This document shows positions 19,309 to 27,858 of a stretch of 64,000 nucleotides of DNA, one piece after another (position 1 is the stretch's first letter; the number at the start of each line of letters is the position of its first letter). Source of the DNA: Alteromonas sp. C1M14 (lineage in GTDB: Bacteria > Pseudomonadota > Gammaproteobacteria > Enterobacterales > Alteromonadaceae). The notes beneath the pieces were generated by a model. That model did not search any database. It had not been told where the DNA came from and saw nothing but the letters and a program-made list of their open reading frames with translations. The stretch covers positions 62,001 through 126,000 of the forward strand of contig NZ_JAHKQF010000008.1 in assembly GCF_018860965.1 (NCBI RefSeq), given 5' to 3'. The translations under genes and the position numbers were made by a program.

Positions 19309-20502
19309 TTAGCGTTTTGCGCAGCACAGAATGACAAATTTTTGATGGCTTGCCAGTTGGGTCACACCACCAAAAATACGTTTTAATTTCACATGGTAAT
19401 CGAGATGACGATTACCTACCACCACCAATTGCCCTCCACGCGCTAGTACGTGGCGAGCATCGGTGAACATTTGCCAAGCAATATGATCGGTGATGGCATT
19501 TTGTTGATGAAAGGGCGGGTTGCAAAACACTTTACTGAAATTATCTTGGCCTTGTTGTTTTAAGCCATCTAAACAGTTTGATGGCACAAATTCACATTGA
19601 TCTAAGGCATCAGGAAAGTTAGTCGCCACATTGTCTCTAGCCGATGCCAGTGCCATGAAAGATTCATCCACAAATGTCACTTTTGCCTGTGGGGCAAGGG
19701 CTAATGCGTTTAAACCTAACACACCGTTGCCACAGCCTAAATCGATGATCCGCTCGTTGTTGGTCACCGTCATATGTGTCAGTAAAAAGCGCGCCCCCAC
19801 ATCCAGCGATTGCCTAGAAAATACATTGGCATGATTGGTGATGGTTAATGTCTGCCCGTTTTGTGCCGCTGTCGTCCAGCTTGTTGGGTAGGGCGAGTGT
19901 TGGTCCTTGCTTTTGATGGCTGGATCAACGGTGGCAAATATTAAACGGGATTTTTTCTTCGCTAAAGATGTGGTGGTAGTACCTAGATAACGCTCGAATA
20001 AAGCGAGTACAGAGCGGGTAATGGTCTTTACCTTTGCGCCTGCGATGACCCTTGTATCGGCGGTGATCACCTTTTGTAAGGCGATAAGTTGATGTTCTAA
20101 TAGGGCAAGGGTCCGAGGGATCTTGATGATAACTGTATCGGGTGAGGATGGCAGCGGGTCTAAGCAATCGATGGCGTTAATGGGAGCCCTTACTTGCGCT
20201 TTTTCTGATAATTCACAGGGAATGTCATTGCCTGTGAGGTTATCGGCCAACGAGCGATGGGCAATCCAAGAATCGGATACCCAGCACGGGTGCTGAGAAG
20301 CAAAATAACAACCTAAGGCACCAAAATCGTCATTGAATATAATGCTTTTACCCAAAGATCCATCCAAAACAGTATGAATATGATCAATGATTAATTCGTC
20401 TGCGCTGTCCCAGGCTTGTAAACTGACATGCTGATGTTTGGCAGGGTGGCGGATTAACGTGAATGGTTTGCCGTGGCAAACGAAACGTGTATTGTCACTC
20501 AT
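19309..20502 (-). CDS. rlmG: 23S rRNA m2G1835 methyltransferase RlmG
   Basis: A 397-residue SAM-dependent methyltransferase with a tandem Rossmann layout: a degenerate N-terminal copy and an active C-terminal copy. The SAM-binding IDLGCGNGVLGLNAL lies near residue 250, and the catalytic NPPFH motif (FCNPPFHQQ) near 325 marks guanine N2 methylation in the RlmG/RsmC family. The ATG at 20502 gives the family N-terminus. An upstream in-frame ATG at 20634 would overlap alkB on the other strand and is unlikely. It is divergent from alkB with 25 bases between starts. Confidence 0.92.
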   Translation of the reverse strand: MSDNTRFVCHGKPFTLIRHPAKHQHVSLQAWDSADELIIDHIHTVLDGSLGKSIIFNDDFGALGCYFASQHPCWVSDSWIAHRSLADNLTGNDIPCELSEKAQVRAPINAIDCLDPLPSSPDTVIIKIPRTLALLEHQLIALQKVITADTRVIAGAKVKTITRSVLALFERYLGTTTTSLAKKKSRLIFATVDPAIKSKDQHSPYPTSWTTAAQNGQTLTITNHANVFSRQSLDVGARFLLTHMTVTNNERIIDLGCGNGVLGLNALALAPQAKVTFVDESFMALASARDNVATNFPDALDQCEFVPSNCLDGLKQQGQDNFSKVFCNPPFHQQNAITDHIAWQMFTDARHVLARGGQLVVVGNRHLDYHVKLKRIFGGVTQLASHQKFVILCCAKR

Positions 20503-20527
20503 GATGATTATTTCTGGCTCTAGGTAA

Positions 20528-21178
20528 ATGCAATTTTCTTTATTTGATGATGACAATGAACATGCCCCCGTGCCCCGTAGGCTCGATTTGCCCGGCGCGG
20601 ATGTGGTGTATATTGGTAACTGGCTAGATGGCAATACCGCCAGTGACTACTTTCGTCATTTTGCATCATCGTTATGTTGGCAACAGGATACCATTAAACT
20701 ATTCGGTAAGCCGGTTAAAATTCCCCGGCTACAGGCGTGGTATGGCGACGCCACCACGGAATATACTTACTCGGGGTTGACCATGACGCCCCATGCCTGG
20801 ACCCGGGCGTTAACGACTTTACGTATGAAATGCCAGCAAACAGCCAATGCATCATTTAACAGTGTGTTGGCAAATTGGTATCGACACGGGCAAGACAGCA
20901 TGGGCATGCATGCTGACGACGAGCCTGAACTAGGTGCACAGCCAATTATTGCCTCGCTAACGCTGGGCCAAGCACGGCCATTTATATTTAAACACAAAAA
21001 GACAAAACTCACCCACCGACTGCTTTTAGAGCATGGCTCCTTACTGCTAATGCAAGGGGACACCCAACGTGAATATCTACATGGTATCAACAAGACGACT
21101 AAAGCCGTAGGTGGTAGAATTAACCTCACTTTTCGCTATGTGTATCCTGCGATACCGGAGTTTCTATGCAAGACGTAA
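20528..21178 (+). CDS. AlkB-family DNA dealkylase
   Basis: A 216-residue 2-oxoglutarate/Fe(II) dioxygenase, the ALKBH2/3-like type common in marine gammaproteobacteria, which removes methyl groups from 1-methyladenine and 3-methylcytosine. The iron ligands H128-x-D130 occur in GMHADDEPEL. The distal histidine is in EYLHGI and the 2OG-binding arginines in RINLTFRY. Conserved upstream text PRLQAWYGD and YTYSG is the substrate lid. Its stop overlaps the bolA start by 13 bases. No ada or other repair gene is adjacent. Confidence 0.9.
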   Translation: MQFSLFDDDNEHAPVPRRLDLPGADVVYIGNWLDGNTASDYFRHFASSLCWQQDTIKLFGKPVKIPRLQAWYGDATTEYTYSGLTMTPHAWTRALTTLRMKCQQTANASFNSVLANWYRHGQDSMGMHADDEPELGAQPIIASLTLGQARPFIFKHKKTKLTHRLLLEHGSLLLMQGDTQREYLHGINKTTKAVGGRINLTFRYVYPAIPEFLCKT

Positions 21179-21477
21179 AAGCATTTATTGAACAACAGCT
21201 CAGCGATGAGCTTGCCCCTGTCTATTTATCGGTACTGGACGAGAGCCATATGCACAATGTACCGGATGGCGCGCAAAGTCATTTTAACGTTACCATTGTC
21301 TCCGATGCCTTTAATGAAGTGCGACGGGTGGCTCGCCATCAACGAGTAAACGGGCTTGTGGCCGCAGCATTGCAAGGTCCTGTTCATGCGCTAGCTTTAC
21401 ACACCTTCACCCCAGAGGAGTGGAAGCAAAAAGGGGGAAGCGTCAACCCATCACCAAATTGTTTGGGCGGCAATTAA
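21166..21477 (+). CDS. bolA: BolA family protein
   Basis: A 103-residue BolA-like protein with the class II KH-type fold. Recognisable pieces are DESHMHNVPDGAQSHF (with the conserved His), the helix-turn-helix-like VARHQRVNGLVAAAL, and the C-terminal ALALHTFTPEEW. BolA proteins bind monothiol glutaredoxins and [2Fe-2S] clusters and affect morphology. The HALALHTFTPEEW ending favours BolA over IbaG. CGGAG precedes the ATG, which lies inside the end of alkB, so the two genes are coupled. Confidence 0.92.
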   Translation: MQDVKAFIEQQLSDELAPVYLSVLDESHMHNVPDGAQSHFNVTIVSDAFNEVRRVARHQRVNGLVAAALQGPVHALALHTFTPEEWKQKGGSVNPSPNCLGGN

Positions 21478-21536
21478 CAGACAGTCACAAGGTAATATTG
21501 TCAGGGTGGTGTGGGGATAAGGCCGGCAAAATTAAG

Positions 21537-21566
21537 ATAAAAAAAACCGCACGGGAACGTGCGGTT
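21537..21566 (-). terminator. Terminator of the Spy-like gene
   Basis: A 9-bp perfect stem (AACCGCACG at 21545-21553 with CGTGCGGTT at 21558-21566) and GGAA loop. Read on the minus strand it is followed by a run of T, so it ends transcription from the Spy/CpxP-like gene. Confidence 0.85.
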
Positions 21567-21607
21567 AAAAGGTTGGGATGGTAACTCAATTAGCGAGGAG
21601 CAGACAT

Positions 21608-22012
21608 CTATTCATTGTCTCCGTCTGCACGGTCTCCGCGGTCTCCACGGTCTCCACGGTCACCTCGGTCTCCATGGTGACCTCGGTCTCCCCGATCTCC
21701 GTGTTTATCACCTTTATGGCCGCCACGATGAGGTTTCGTCATCTCTTCTAGCATGGCCACTTTCTGCTCGTCTGTGAATACAGACCAGAATTCATCTTTA
21801 AGGGCTTTTTGTTTTTCCCGTATCTCTGCCAATTTGGCTTTTTGTGCATCGGATAAGCTGATGTCATCCATTACTCTGTGTAATTGGGGAGGCATCATTG
21901 GTGGTTTTTTCGCGCTTTTACCACTGTCTGCTAGGGCAACACCGCTTGCACCTGCACCGATAAAAAGTAGCGCACATGTCGCCAGGCTAAGTTGTTTCAT
22001 TGAACGTTTCAT
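21608..22012 (-). CDS. Spy/CpxP-like periplasmic protein with His-Gly-Asp-Arg tail
   Basis: A 134-residue exported protein. It has a signal peptide ending near ALA-DS at residue 29, then a helical core with two LTxxQ-type motifs (ISLSDAQKAKL and VFTDEQKVAML), the hallmark of the Spy/CpxP chaperone family. The last 40 residues are a low-complexity tail of H-G-D-R and G-D-R units. It is divergent from cpxRA by 155 bases, the usual place of cpxP, so it is probably a Cpx-controlled periplasmic stress chaperone and repressor of CpxA. The tail could bind metal or RNA-like polyanions. That is speculation. Confidence 0.85.
   Translation of the reverse strand: MKRSMKQLSLATCALLFIGAGASGVALADSGKSAKKPPMMPPQLHRVMDDISLSDAQKAKLAEIREKQKALKDEFWSVFTDEQKVAMLEEMTKPHRGGHKGDKHGDRGDRGHHGDRGDRGDRGDRGDRADGDNE
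21620..21720 (+). repeat. In-gene 9-base tandem repeats (GGTCTCCRC)
   Basis: Roughly ten imperfect 9-base units, in plus-strand orientation GGTCTCCAC/GGTCTCCGC, that encode the Gly-Asp-Arg tail of the Spy-like protein on the minus strand. Confidence 0.8.
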
Positions 22013-22167
22013 AAAGTTCTCCTGTTATTGGGTGAAGCCTCTGTGAGAGGACGATTTAAATATTACCCCTTTGAACGCAAAGTAACGTTAAGAAGTGCAA
22101 ATAAGGTGTGAACCTATGAAAAGTCAGGCATTATTTTCCTTGAGTCACGCTATTGGAGTCACGTTTT

Positions 22168-22857
22168 ATGTCTATCTTATTAATTGAAGACGATCAGTCG
22201 TTAGCCGAACTGCTCACTGAATTTCTCTCGTTATCGGGCTATGAGGTTGTACATTGTGCTGATGGTGAGGTGGGGTTAGCTACCGCGCTGAACACCTCGG
22301 GCATAGAACTGGTTCTGCTAGATGTCATGTTGCCTAAATTAAATGGCTTGGATGTGCTTAAAATATTGCGTCAGCAAAGCGAGTTACCGGTATTGATGCT
22401 TACCGCTCGGGGCGATGACGTGGATAAGGTGTTGGGGCTGGAATTAGGGGCCGACGATTATCTGGCCAAGCCGTTTAACGATCGGGAATTGTTAGCGCGG
22501 ATCCGTGCTATTACTCGCCGTACCCGAGAAACATCTGACACTGAACGTCAGAGCAAATCGCCACTTAAGTTTGGCGATCTTATCATTGATAGTGCCAAAA
22601 TGACGGTGACCTGTCGGCAGCAGAACTTAGAGTTAACGGGCAGCGAATACGCACTTCTTAAGCACCTGTGTAGTACGCCGGGCGAACTTGTTAGTAAAGC
22701 GGAGTTATCTGAACAATGTTTCGGCCGCAGATTGCAGGCTTTCGACCGTAGTATCGACACTCACATCAGTAATTTGCGTAAAAAATTACAGGCGGCACAG
22801 TCAACGTGCGAGGTAAAAAGCCAGCGGGGTAGAGGGTATGGCATTGTTGAAGGATAA
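22168..22857 (+). CDS. cpxR: Response regulator CpxR
   Basis: A 229-residue OmpR-family regulator. The receiver domain has the acidic pair D8-D9, phospho-acceptor D52 (LLDVMLPK) and K101 (AKPFND). The winged-helix domain contains LTGSEYALLKHL and the CpxR-like FDRSIDTHISNLRKKL. The match to E. coli CpxR is close throughout. The ATG at 22168 gives the usual MSILLIEDD start, with GGAG upstream. A TTG at 22153 is a worse choice. The next gene overlaps or abuts its stop, and the divergent gene is CpxP-like, so this is the envelope-stress Cpx system. Confidence 0.92.
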   Translation: MSILLIEDDQSLAELLTEFLSLSGYEVVHCADGEVGLATALNTSGIELVLLDVMLPKLNGLDVLKILRQQSELPVLMLTARGDDVDKVLGLELGADDYLAKPFNDRELLARIRAITRRTRETSDTERQSKSPLKFGDLIIDSAKMTVTCRQQNLELTGSEYALLKHLCSTPGELVSKAELSEQCFGRRLQAFDRSIDTHISNLRKKLQAAQSTCEVKSQRGRGYGIVEG

Positions 22858-22867
22858 GCTTGGCACC

Positions 22868-24238
22868 ATGGGGAGCTTTAACCTCAAAGTCTTGGGCTGG
22901 TTTTGGCTTACATTACTGGTTTGTTTGTTATCTATTGCTATTCCCGCCAGTATTATTAGTAAATTAGACGAAAATACGTTAGAAAGCCGAGAAGCGACGT
23001 TAGTGACTAAGGCGGCCTTGCAGGTGGATCAGTATCTGCAAAGTCGAACTGGACGTGTGCCCCGTCGTTTAAACGGTTTTAAGTTCAAAATTCCTTACCA
23101 GCTGATGATCGTGGATACCGATTTAAATGTGGTGGCATCTAGCATTCCTATTCGCAACAATCTACGAGAACAGCTTGGTGGCAATGCCTTTTGGCAATTT
23201 ATTCATCAAACACAACCCCGACAAATCAACGTGGCTTGGACACGCATGATAGGGCCGGTGGCATTATCCACTAATCCCGATTGGCGCCTTATTTTATGGC
23301 GGCCCGAGCGTCCTCAATTTAGCGATATCTTCCGTAATTTTCCGTTGTGGAGCATGGTGGTGATATTTCTGGTTGTCACCACTGTAATGAGTTGGCTGCT
23401 GGTGCGCTACATCGCTCGTCCGTTAAACCGCCTAGGGAAAGCCTTCAGTGAGGTAGGTCATGGCCGACTTGCACACCGAGTAAAAGAAGACGAAATCAAT
23501 AAAACGGACGGGCAGTTTGTGAAACTGTTTCGGCAATTCAATGAAATGGCGTCAAAAATAGAAGCCCTTATAAAAAATCAAAAGCGGCAAAGTGCGGATA
23601 TTTCCCATGAACTACGCACGCCGTTAACCCGCTTACAAATGACTTTAGCCTTGTTACGAAATAAAAATCATGATCATGATTTAACCAGTTTGTTGGAAAG
23701 AGCAGAAAAAGAAAGTGAAACACTGAATTTACATATTCAACGCCTATCAGAGCTTACTACGCTAGAAGCACGGGCTATTCAAGAAGGTAAGCAAGTACTT
23801 ACTGTTTCTTCTTTGCTTTATGAATTGTGTGAAGATGCCGCCTTTGAGGCCAAAGAGCTGGGCATGAGTTGGCATCATCAGATTGGCGAAGGTAAGCTGC
23901 AAGTATTTGAAGAGCCGTTTCTTATGGCTATCGAAAATGTGGTAAGAAATGCGTTTAAATATGCTCGCAGTGCGGTGACATTACAAACGGTTTTAGATGA
24001 TAAATATATCAGTATTGTGGTTTCTGATGACGGCCCAGGAGTGGCACCGAACGAGCTGGATAAGCTGACTGGCGCATTTTATCGAACAGACGATGCTCGC
24101 CATAGCGAAACCGGTGGTCTTGGTCTAGGACTGGCTATTGCTGCCGAATCGGTGCGGCTTAACGATGGCGAATTGCTCTTCTCCCATGCAAAAGAAGGGG
24201 GATTACAGGTGAGCTTTCGCTTTCCCTTATACCGTTAA
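22868..24238 (+). CDS. cpxA: Sensor histidine kinase CpxA
   Basis: A 456-residue inner-membrane sensor kinase. The first membrane helix is residues 8-30, then a periplasmic sensor domain, then a second helix near 165-190, a HAMP domain, the DHp motif DISHELRTPLTRLQ with phosphorylated H247, and a HATPase domain (N box NVVRNAFKYA, G1 DDGPGV, G2 GGLGLGLAIA). The start is uncertain: ATG at 22868 aligns with the E. coli CpxA N-terminus but has its AAGGA 13 bases away. ATG at 22838 overlaps cpxR by 20 bases and adds 10 residues. Confidence 0.9.
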   Translation: MGSFNLKVLGWFWLTLLVCLLSIAIPASIISKLDENTLESREATLVTKAALQVDQYLQSRTGRVPRRLNGFKFKIPYQLMIVDTDLNVVASSIPIRNNLREQLGGNAFWQFIHQTQPRQINVAWTRMIGPVALSTNPDWRLILWRPERPQFSDIFRNFPLWSMVVIFLVVTTVMSWLLVRYIARPLNRLGKAFSEVGHGRLAHRVKEDEINKTDGQFVKLFRQFNEMASKIEALIKNQKRQSADISHELRTPLTRLQMTLALLRNKNHDHDLTSLLERAEKESETLNLHIQRLSELTTLEARAIQEGKQVLTVSSLLYELCEDAAFEAKELGMSWHHQIGEGKLQVFEEPFLMAIENVVRNAFKYARSAVTLQTVLDDKYISIVVSDDGPGVAPNELDKLTGAFYRTDDARHSETGGLGLGLAIAAESVRLNDGELLFSHAKEGGLQVSFRFPLYR

Positions 24239-24244
24239 GATTAT

Positions 24245-25177
24245 TTACACCAAGCCTAATGCCATAAGGCTAGTAAATGCGATGGCGGTAATGGGTAAAG
24301 AAGCCAAGGTCGTCACCGCTATAATGCTGGCCGCTAATCGGTGATCGCCGCCAATATTTCTTACCATCACATAACTGGCCGCAGCGGTGGGCGAAATAGC
24401 AAGTAACAGAATGATGCCCAAATGCATACCCCGAAACCCTAATAGGTAGGCTACTGACACCAAAAACAGCGGGTATAGTATGCACTTACTTACCGTGCTT
24501 AATGCAATGTTATACCAGTCTGATGAAAACGAACGAAACTGCAACGAAGCACCGGTGCAAATCAGTGCCAACGGCAACGTGAGTTGGGCGAAATACTCGC
24601 CAGTTCTAATTGCCACTTCCGGTAAGGTCCACTGAAAATAAGAAAACGGTAAGGCAATAACAATGGCAATAATCAGTGGGTTTTTGGCAATGCCGTTTAA
24701 TTGTTGTGTTAGCGAACGCTTACCGTGCTGATAGATATTTAAAACATAAACGGACATAACGTTAAATAAAATCGTTACTGCCCCCATGTACACGGAGGCG
24801 GCGGCTAACCCCTCCTGACCATAAGTGTTTGCACAATAGGCGAGGCCAATGATACCCATATTGGCGCGAAAGCCCCCTTGTACTACCACACCTCTGGCAG
24901 AGTGGGGGGTAACGGTATAGCGGGCAGCCACAAGGAGTAATAAGCAACTGATTACCGACCCGACAAGACCAATCATGATCATTCTTATGTTAGCGGCGTG
25001 GCTGAAATCTGACTGACTAATAGACAAAAATAACAGGGCGGGGAGCGCCACGTTGAAGACGAGCTTTGAGCCTGTGGCAACAAACGCATCATCTATCCAG
25101 CGGATACGAAAAAAGAACCACCCCATAAGCAGTAAAATAAGCACAGGAACAAGAGTACTGGAAATAAATGACAGCAT
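24245..25177 (-). CDS. AEC-family transporter
   Basis: A 310-residue polytopic protein with about ten hydrophobic segments arranged as two five-helix halves, matching the auxin efflux carrier (AEC/YfdV) family. Conserved text includes LVFNVALPALLF near residue 40 and LALICTGASLQF near 200, the polar break in the middle of a membrane helix. Bacterial members move malate, malonate or similar anions, or have no known substrate. It ends 6 bases after the convergent cpxA stop. Confidence 0.85.
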   Translation of the reverse strand: MLSFISSTLVPVLILLLMGWFFFRIRWIDDAFVATGSKLVFNVALPALLFLSISQSDFSHAANIRMIMIGLVGSVISCLLLLVAARYTVTPHSARGVVVQGGFRANMGIIGLAYCANTYGQEGLAAASVYMGAVTILFNVMSVYVLNIYQHGKRSLTQQLNGIAKNPLIIAIVIALPFSYFQWTLPEVAIRTGEYFAQLTLPLALICTGASLQFRSFSSDWYNIALSTVSKCILYPLFLVSVAYLLGFRGMHLGIILLLAISPTAAASYVMVRNIGGDHRLAASIIAVTTLASLPITAIAFTSLMALGLV

Positions 25178-25340
25178 GAAATTGGATCACGGCGACTGAT
25201 TAGCTCCAAGTGTACCAAAAATAACAAGGAATTAGCGAACTTGATTGGGATTAACTCGCAGACAAAACAGGCATTACATTGGGATCCAAATGAGTTCTTA
25301 ATACGAATAAACACAAACTGACTTTTAAGCTGGGTTTACC

Positions 25341-25988
25341 GTGACAGAATATGTTTCAGCCAAACGCACCTTGTTTTTAGCCGCCATGGGCGTCAGCCTG
25401 TTTATTTTGATCGCAGTGTTAGTGAATGCGGGGGCCACTACTGCATTTGACAACGGCTTGTTACGTTTATTTCGAAACGGCAGCGAACCTGTGGGGCCTG
25501 AGTGGCTAACGGTTCATTTTCGCGATATCACCACCTTAGGAAGTAACTGGTGGATTATTTTTATCGGTATCGTCAGTTGCCTTATTTTGCGTAATGATCA
25601 ACACACTGCAATGGCCGGTTTTTTACTGTTAACCATTGGTAGCGGTATGCTGATGAGTTTTGCTCTCAAGGTTGGCTTTCATCGGCCCCGCCCGGATCTC
25701 GTTGCCCATGGTACGAAGGTGTACACCAGCAGCTTTCCATCGGGTCATGCCATGGTCTCGGCGCTAGCTTATTCGTCATTTGTTTACGTTATTGATCGCG
25801 TCTCTCGAAATGGAAGAATAAGCCGTATTGTGATCGGCGCGGCCGCATTGATAGTGCTATTTGTCGGAATTAGTCGGGTATTTTTAGGGGTGCATTGGCC
25901 TACCGATATACTGGCAGGTTGGGTGGCTGGCTTAACCTGGTTTTTATTATGTTGTGGCATACTCAAAATAGGTAGGCAAGAGAATTAA
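25341..25988 (+). CDS. PAP2-family phosphatase
   Basis: A 215-residue membrane phosphatase with a GTG start. All three PAP2 signature motifs are intact: KVGFHRPRP, SSFPSGHAM and SRVFLGVHWPTD. About six membrane helices surround them. Family members dephosphorylate undecaprenyl pyrophosphate, phosphatidylglycerol phosphate or phosphatidate in the envelope. The exact substrate is not decided. The stop overlaps the stop of the convergent nasR-like gene by four bases. Confidence 0.9.
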   Translation: MTEYVSAKRTLFLAAMGVSLFILIAVLVNAGATTAFDNGLLRLFRNGSEPVGPEWLTVHFRDITTLGSNWWIIFIGIVSCLILRNDQHTAMAGFLLLTIGSGMLMSFALKVGFHRPRPDLVAHGTKVYTSSFPSGHAMVSALAYSSFVYVIDRVSRNGRISRIVIGAAALIVLFVGISRVFLGVHWPTDILAGWVAGLTWFLLCCGILKIGRQEN

Positions 25989-27286
25989 CTCGAGCTCACT
26001 TTTGCTGCGGCCTTTACTACTTTGGCGGCGACATCCGCAAGACGACAATTTTGATCCATGGCTGATTTTTGTAGCCGGCGGTAAGCCTTTTCTTCTGTGA
26101 GTTGCCACTGTTGCATCAACAGTAACTTGGCACGATCGATATTTTTTTGATCGATTATCGCTCGTCTGGCTTCGTCAAGTTCCGCAGACATGGTTTTTAT
26201 ATGCTCAGATTGGTCACACAAAAGGTCGTAAAAGGAGCGGTGGGCAGACAGGTTTTCTGCCTCTGCAATATGATTAGCCGTTACACTTTCAGAGCCTCTT
26301 AACCCCGGTATTTGAGGGTCAAAGAGCATCGTTAACGGACTGCCGCTTTGGGTACTTTGCTGTTCTAATGATTTCAGCCGTTGGCGATGGTTTTTTAACT
26401 CAGCGTCAGCTTCCGTTACCCGTTTAGTTGCCATATCGACAAGGGCTGCGGTGAGTGTTTCTTCGATATCTTTCATTGCATCAATGCGTTTGGTGGTTAC
26501 ATCGTACCAAACTTCACTGATCTGCCCATCAATGGGGCTGCCATCGGCGAGTTGTTGGATCATACTTCGTAATCGTAATACGTCTTGATGCATCTCACTG
26601 GCAAGTACTTGTTCCCATTGGGCATTGATGGTTGGACAAGCAAAGGCGGTAAAAATATCAAAGCTATGGTCTTGATCCTGTTGTAAGCTTTTTAGTCGCT
26701 TGCACATGGAACTATCAAAATGGGTTTCGGCAAAACCAATGGCACCCCATGCCCTTTCTTGTCCGGCGTATTCCTTACCTTGCAGAAAATTAAATAACGC
26801 CACTAATATGCGGGTGATAGCTGGATCGCTGGCCACATCTGCCGCTTCAAAAATCACCGTCAGTAGGCCGCCGATAAGTCTGCAAAATGCTTGGGTAGAA
26901 GAAAGCGCGGTTAATGATCTGTCTTCAATTTGTTGTCGCAGCATAGGCAGGTTATCTAGCCCTTGCAGTGCCATGGTAATACTGGCGAGTAATCGCATGT
27001 TGGCGGCGTTCTCATCCCCGCCTAGATACAAGGATTTTAACTGACTACGCAGCTGACCTTCGGCCAAGCGACTTTGATCGACCTGCTGCATACGGTGCTG
27101 GCTAAAACGCAGACCTTTAGAAGCCAGAAAGATATTGCTGGCGCCCCGTTCTCGTTGTAATTGGTGAATCATTTCAGCCACAGTGGTCACTAGGCGACAG
27201 TTCGACGCCAGCTGATTTAGCGCCTGAATTTCTGCATGTTTTGCCGCAAGGAGAAAGCGTTTGGTAGCTTCGCTGTAAGTAGCCAT
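25985..27286 (-). CDS. nasR: NasR-type nitrate-sensing ANTAR antiterminator
   Basis: A 433-residue protein with an N-terminal NIT nitrate/nitrite-sensing domain (about residues 40-290, with the hallmark QRERGASNIFLAS near 50) and a C-terminal ANTAR RNA-binding domain (about 370-425, text NIDRAKLLLMQQW and KAYRRLQKSAMD). Klebsiella NasR has the same layout: on nitrate binding it contacts hairpins in a leader RNA and prevents termination before nitrate assimilation genes. It is divergent from the formate/nitrite transporter, whose leader has matching hairpins, as do two further leaders downstream. It is therefore the probable regulator of all three units. Confidence 0.93.
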   Translation of the reverse strand: MATYSEATKRFLLAAKHAEIQALNQLASNCRLVTTVAEMIHQLQRERGASNIFLASKGLRFSQHRMQQVDQSRLAEGQLRSQLKSLYLGGDENAANMRLLASITMALQGLDNLPMLRQQIEDRSLTALSSTQAFCRLIGGLLTVIFEAADVASDPAITRILVALFNFLQGKEYAGQERAWGAIGFAETHFDSSMCKRLKSLQQDQDHSFDIFTAFACPTINAQWEQVLASEMHQDVLRLRSMIQQLADGSPIDGQISEVWYDVTTKRIDAMKDIEETLTAALVDMATKRVTEADAELKNHRQRLKSLEQQSTQSGSPLTMLFDPQIPGLRGSESVTANHIAEAENLSAHRSFYDLLCDQSEHIKTMSAELDEARRAIIDQKNIDRAKLLLMQQWQLTEEKAYRRLQKSAMDQNCRLADVAAKVVKAAAKVSSS

Positions 27287-27544
27287 AGTCGTCCATTGCC
27301 TAGGTTATGGTGTAATCCTGTACTTAATTTACGACGTCGTTAACGGTAGTGCCCATGGCGAAGATGAAAGCCAATTGCTGATTTTAGGCCGCCATCAAAT
27401 CACAAACCATGCCGACGTCTGTTGGTAAACGTAAAAGCAAGTGTTGTTCCACAACTCAAGCACAGTAAAAATACAGATAGCACCCACTACACGCTCACTT
27501 AATGAGGGCTTTGCTTAGCCTTTAGGGCATAAACTGCCTTATTT
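27287..27544. other. Divergent spacer, nasR side
   Basis: No gene is seen here. This part of the 572-base gap should hold the nasR promoter on the minus strand. The only distinct element noticed is a perfect 10-base palindrome ACGACGTCGT at 27331-27340, of unknown meaning. The rest of the gap carries the control elements of the plus-strand transporter gene. Confidence 0.4.
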
Positions 27545-27582
27545 TGAATGCAATTGGTGCAAGTGCGCACTATAAAAGGGCA
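27545..27582 (+). promoter_or_regulatory. Paired NtrC-like sites upstream of FNT transporter
   Basis: Two 17-base matches to TGCACY-N5-RGTGCA. 27545-27561 has a perfect right half GGTGCA and a poor left half. 27566-27582 (CGCACT, then AGGGCA after 5 bases) has two mismatches. Centres are 21 bases apart, about 110-131 bases before the predicted start near 27684. Confidence 0.45.
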
Positions 27583-27656
27583 GGCTGTGTATAGTTTGTT
27601 CGTTTTTTTCTTGAGCGGTGTTTGGTATGTTTTTGAAATTTAATGTTTTTAATTTT

Positions 27657-27673
27657 CTGGCCTTTTCCTTGCT
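27657..27673 (+). promoter_or_regulatory. Sigma-54 promoter for FNT transporter unit
   Basis: CTGGCC, then TTGCT, with the diagnostic GG (27659-27660) and GC (27671-27672) separated by exactly 10 bases. The -12 half is perfect and the -24 half has one change (TGGCC for TGGCA). The predicted start near 27684 places the two leader hairpins right at the 5' end of the RNA. Confidence 0.55.
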
Positions 27674-27698
27674 GTAGGAAGTTAGATTGCGTTATCGC

Positions 27699-27771
27699 TA
27701 ACAACCTAATGTTAATTTGGATAAAGACGTCCAAAACCACATCGACAGATGTTTGGTTTGGGCGTTTTTTT
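27699..27771 (+). promoter_or_regulatory. ANTAR-type attenuator leader 1 (FNT transporter)
   Basis: Hairpin P1 has stem TAACA/TGTTA (27699-27714) and hexaloop ACCTAA. Hairpin P2 has a 7-bp stem TTTGGAT/GTCCAAA (27716-27735) and hexaloop AAAGAC, with A at position 1 and G at position 4 as reported for ANTAR targets. The 3' arm of P2 is also the 5' arm of a terminator (27728-27764) with seven T, so the two are mutually exclusive. This fits NasR antitermination. Confidence 0.7.
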
Positions 27772-27858
27772 GTGCCCGCATTTTGGTGTATCGATGAGTT
27801 ATGCAACACAAGTTATGCAAGTTATTCCAACAAAACATTCAACGTAAAGGTATACACA

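Noticed and set aside
21620-21720. Short repeats that could suggest a CRISPR or regulatory array
   Set aside because: Units are 9 bases, in frame, and encode the tail of the Spy-like protein. There are no spacers.
22013-22167. CpxR box (GTAAA-N5-GTAAA) in the cpxP-like/cpxR gap
   Set aside because: Only weak GTAAC-like halves with wrong spacing were seen, so no site is called.
27555-27569. TTGGTGC...GCA as a sigma-54 promoter upstream of the FNT gene
   Set aside because: GG and GC are 9 rather than 10 bases apart. The element at 27657 has the right spacing and position.
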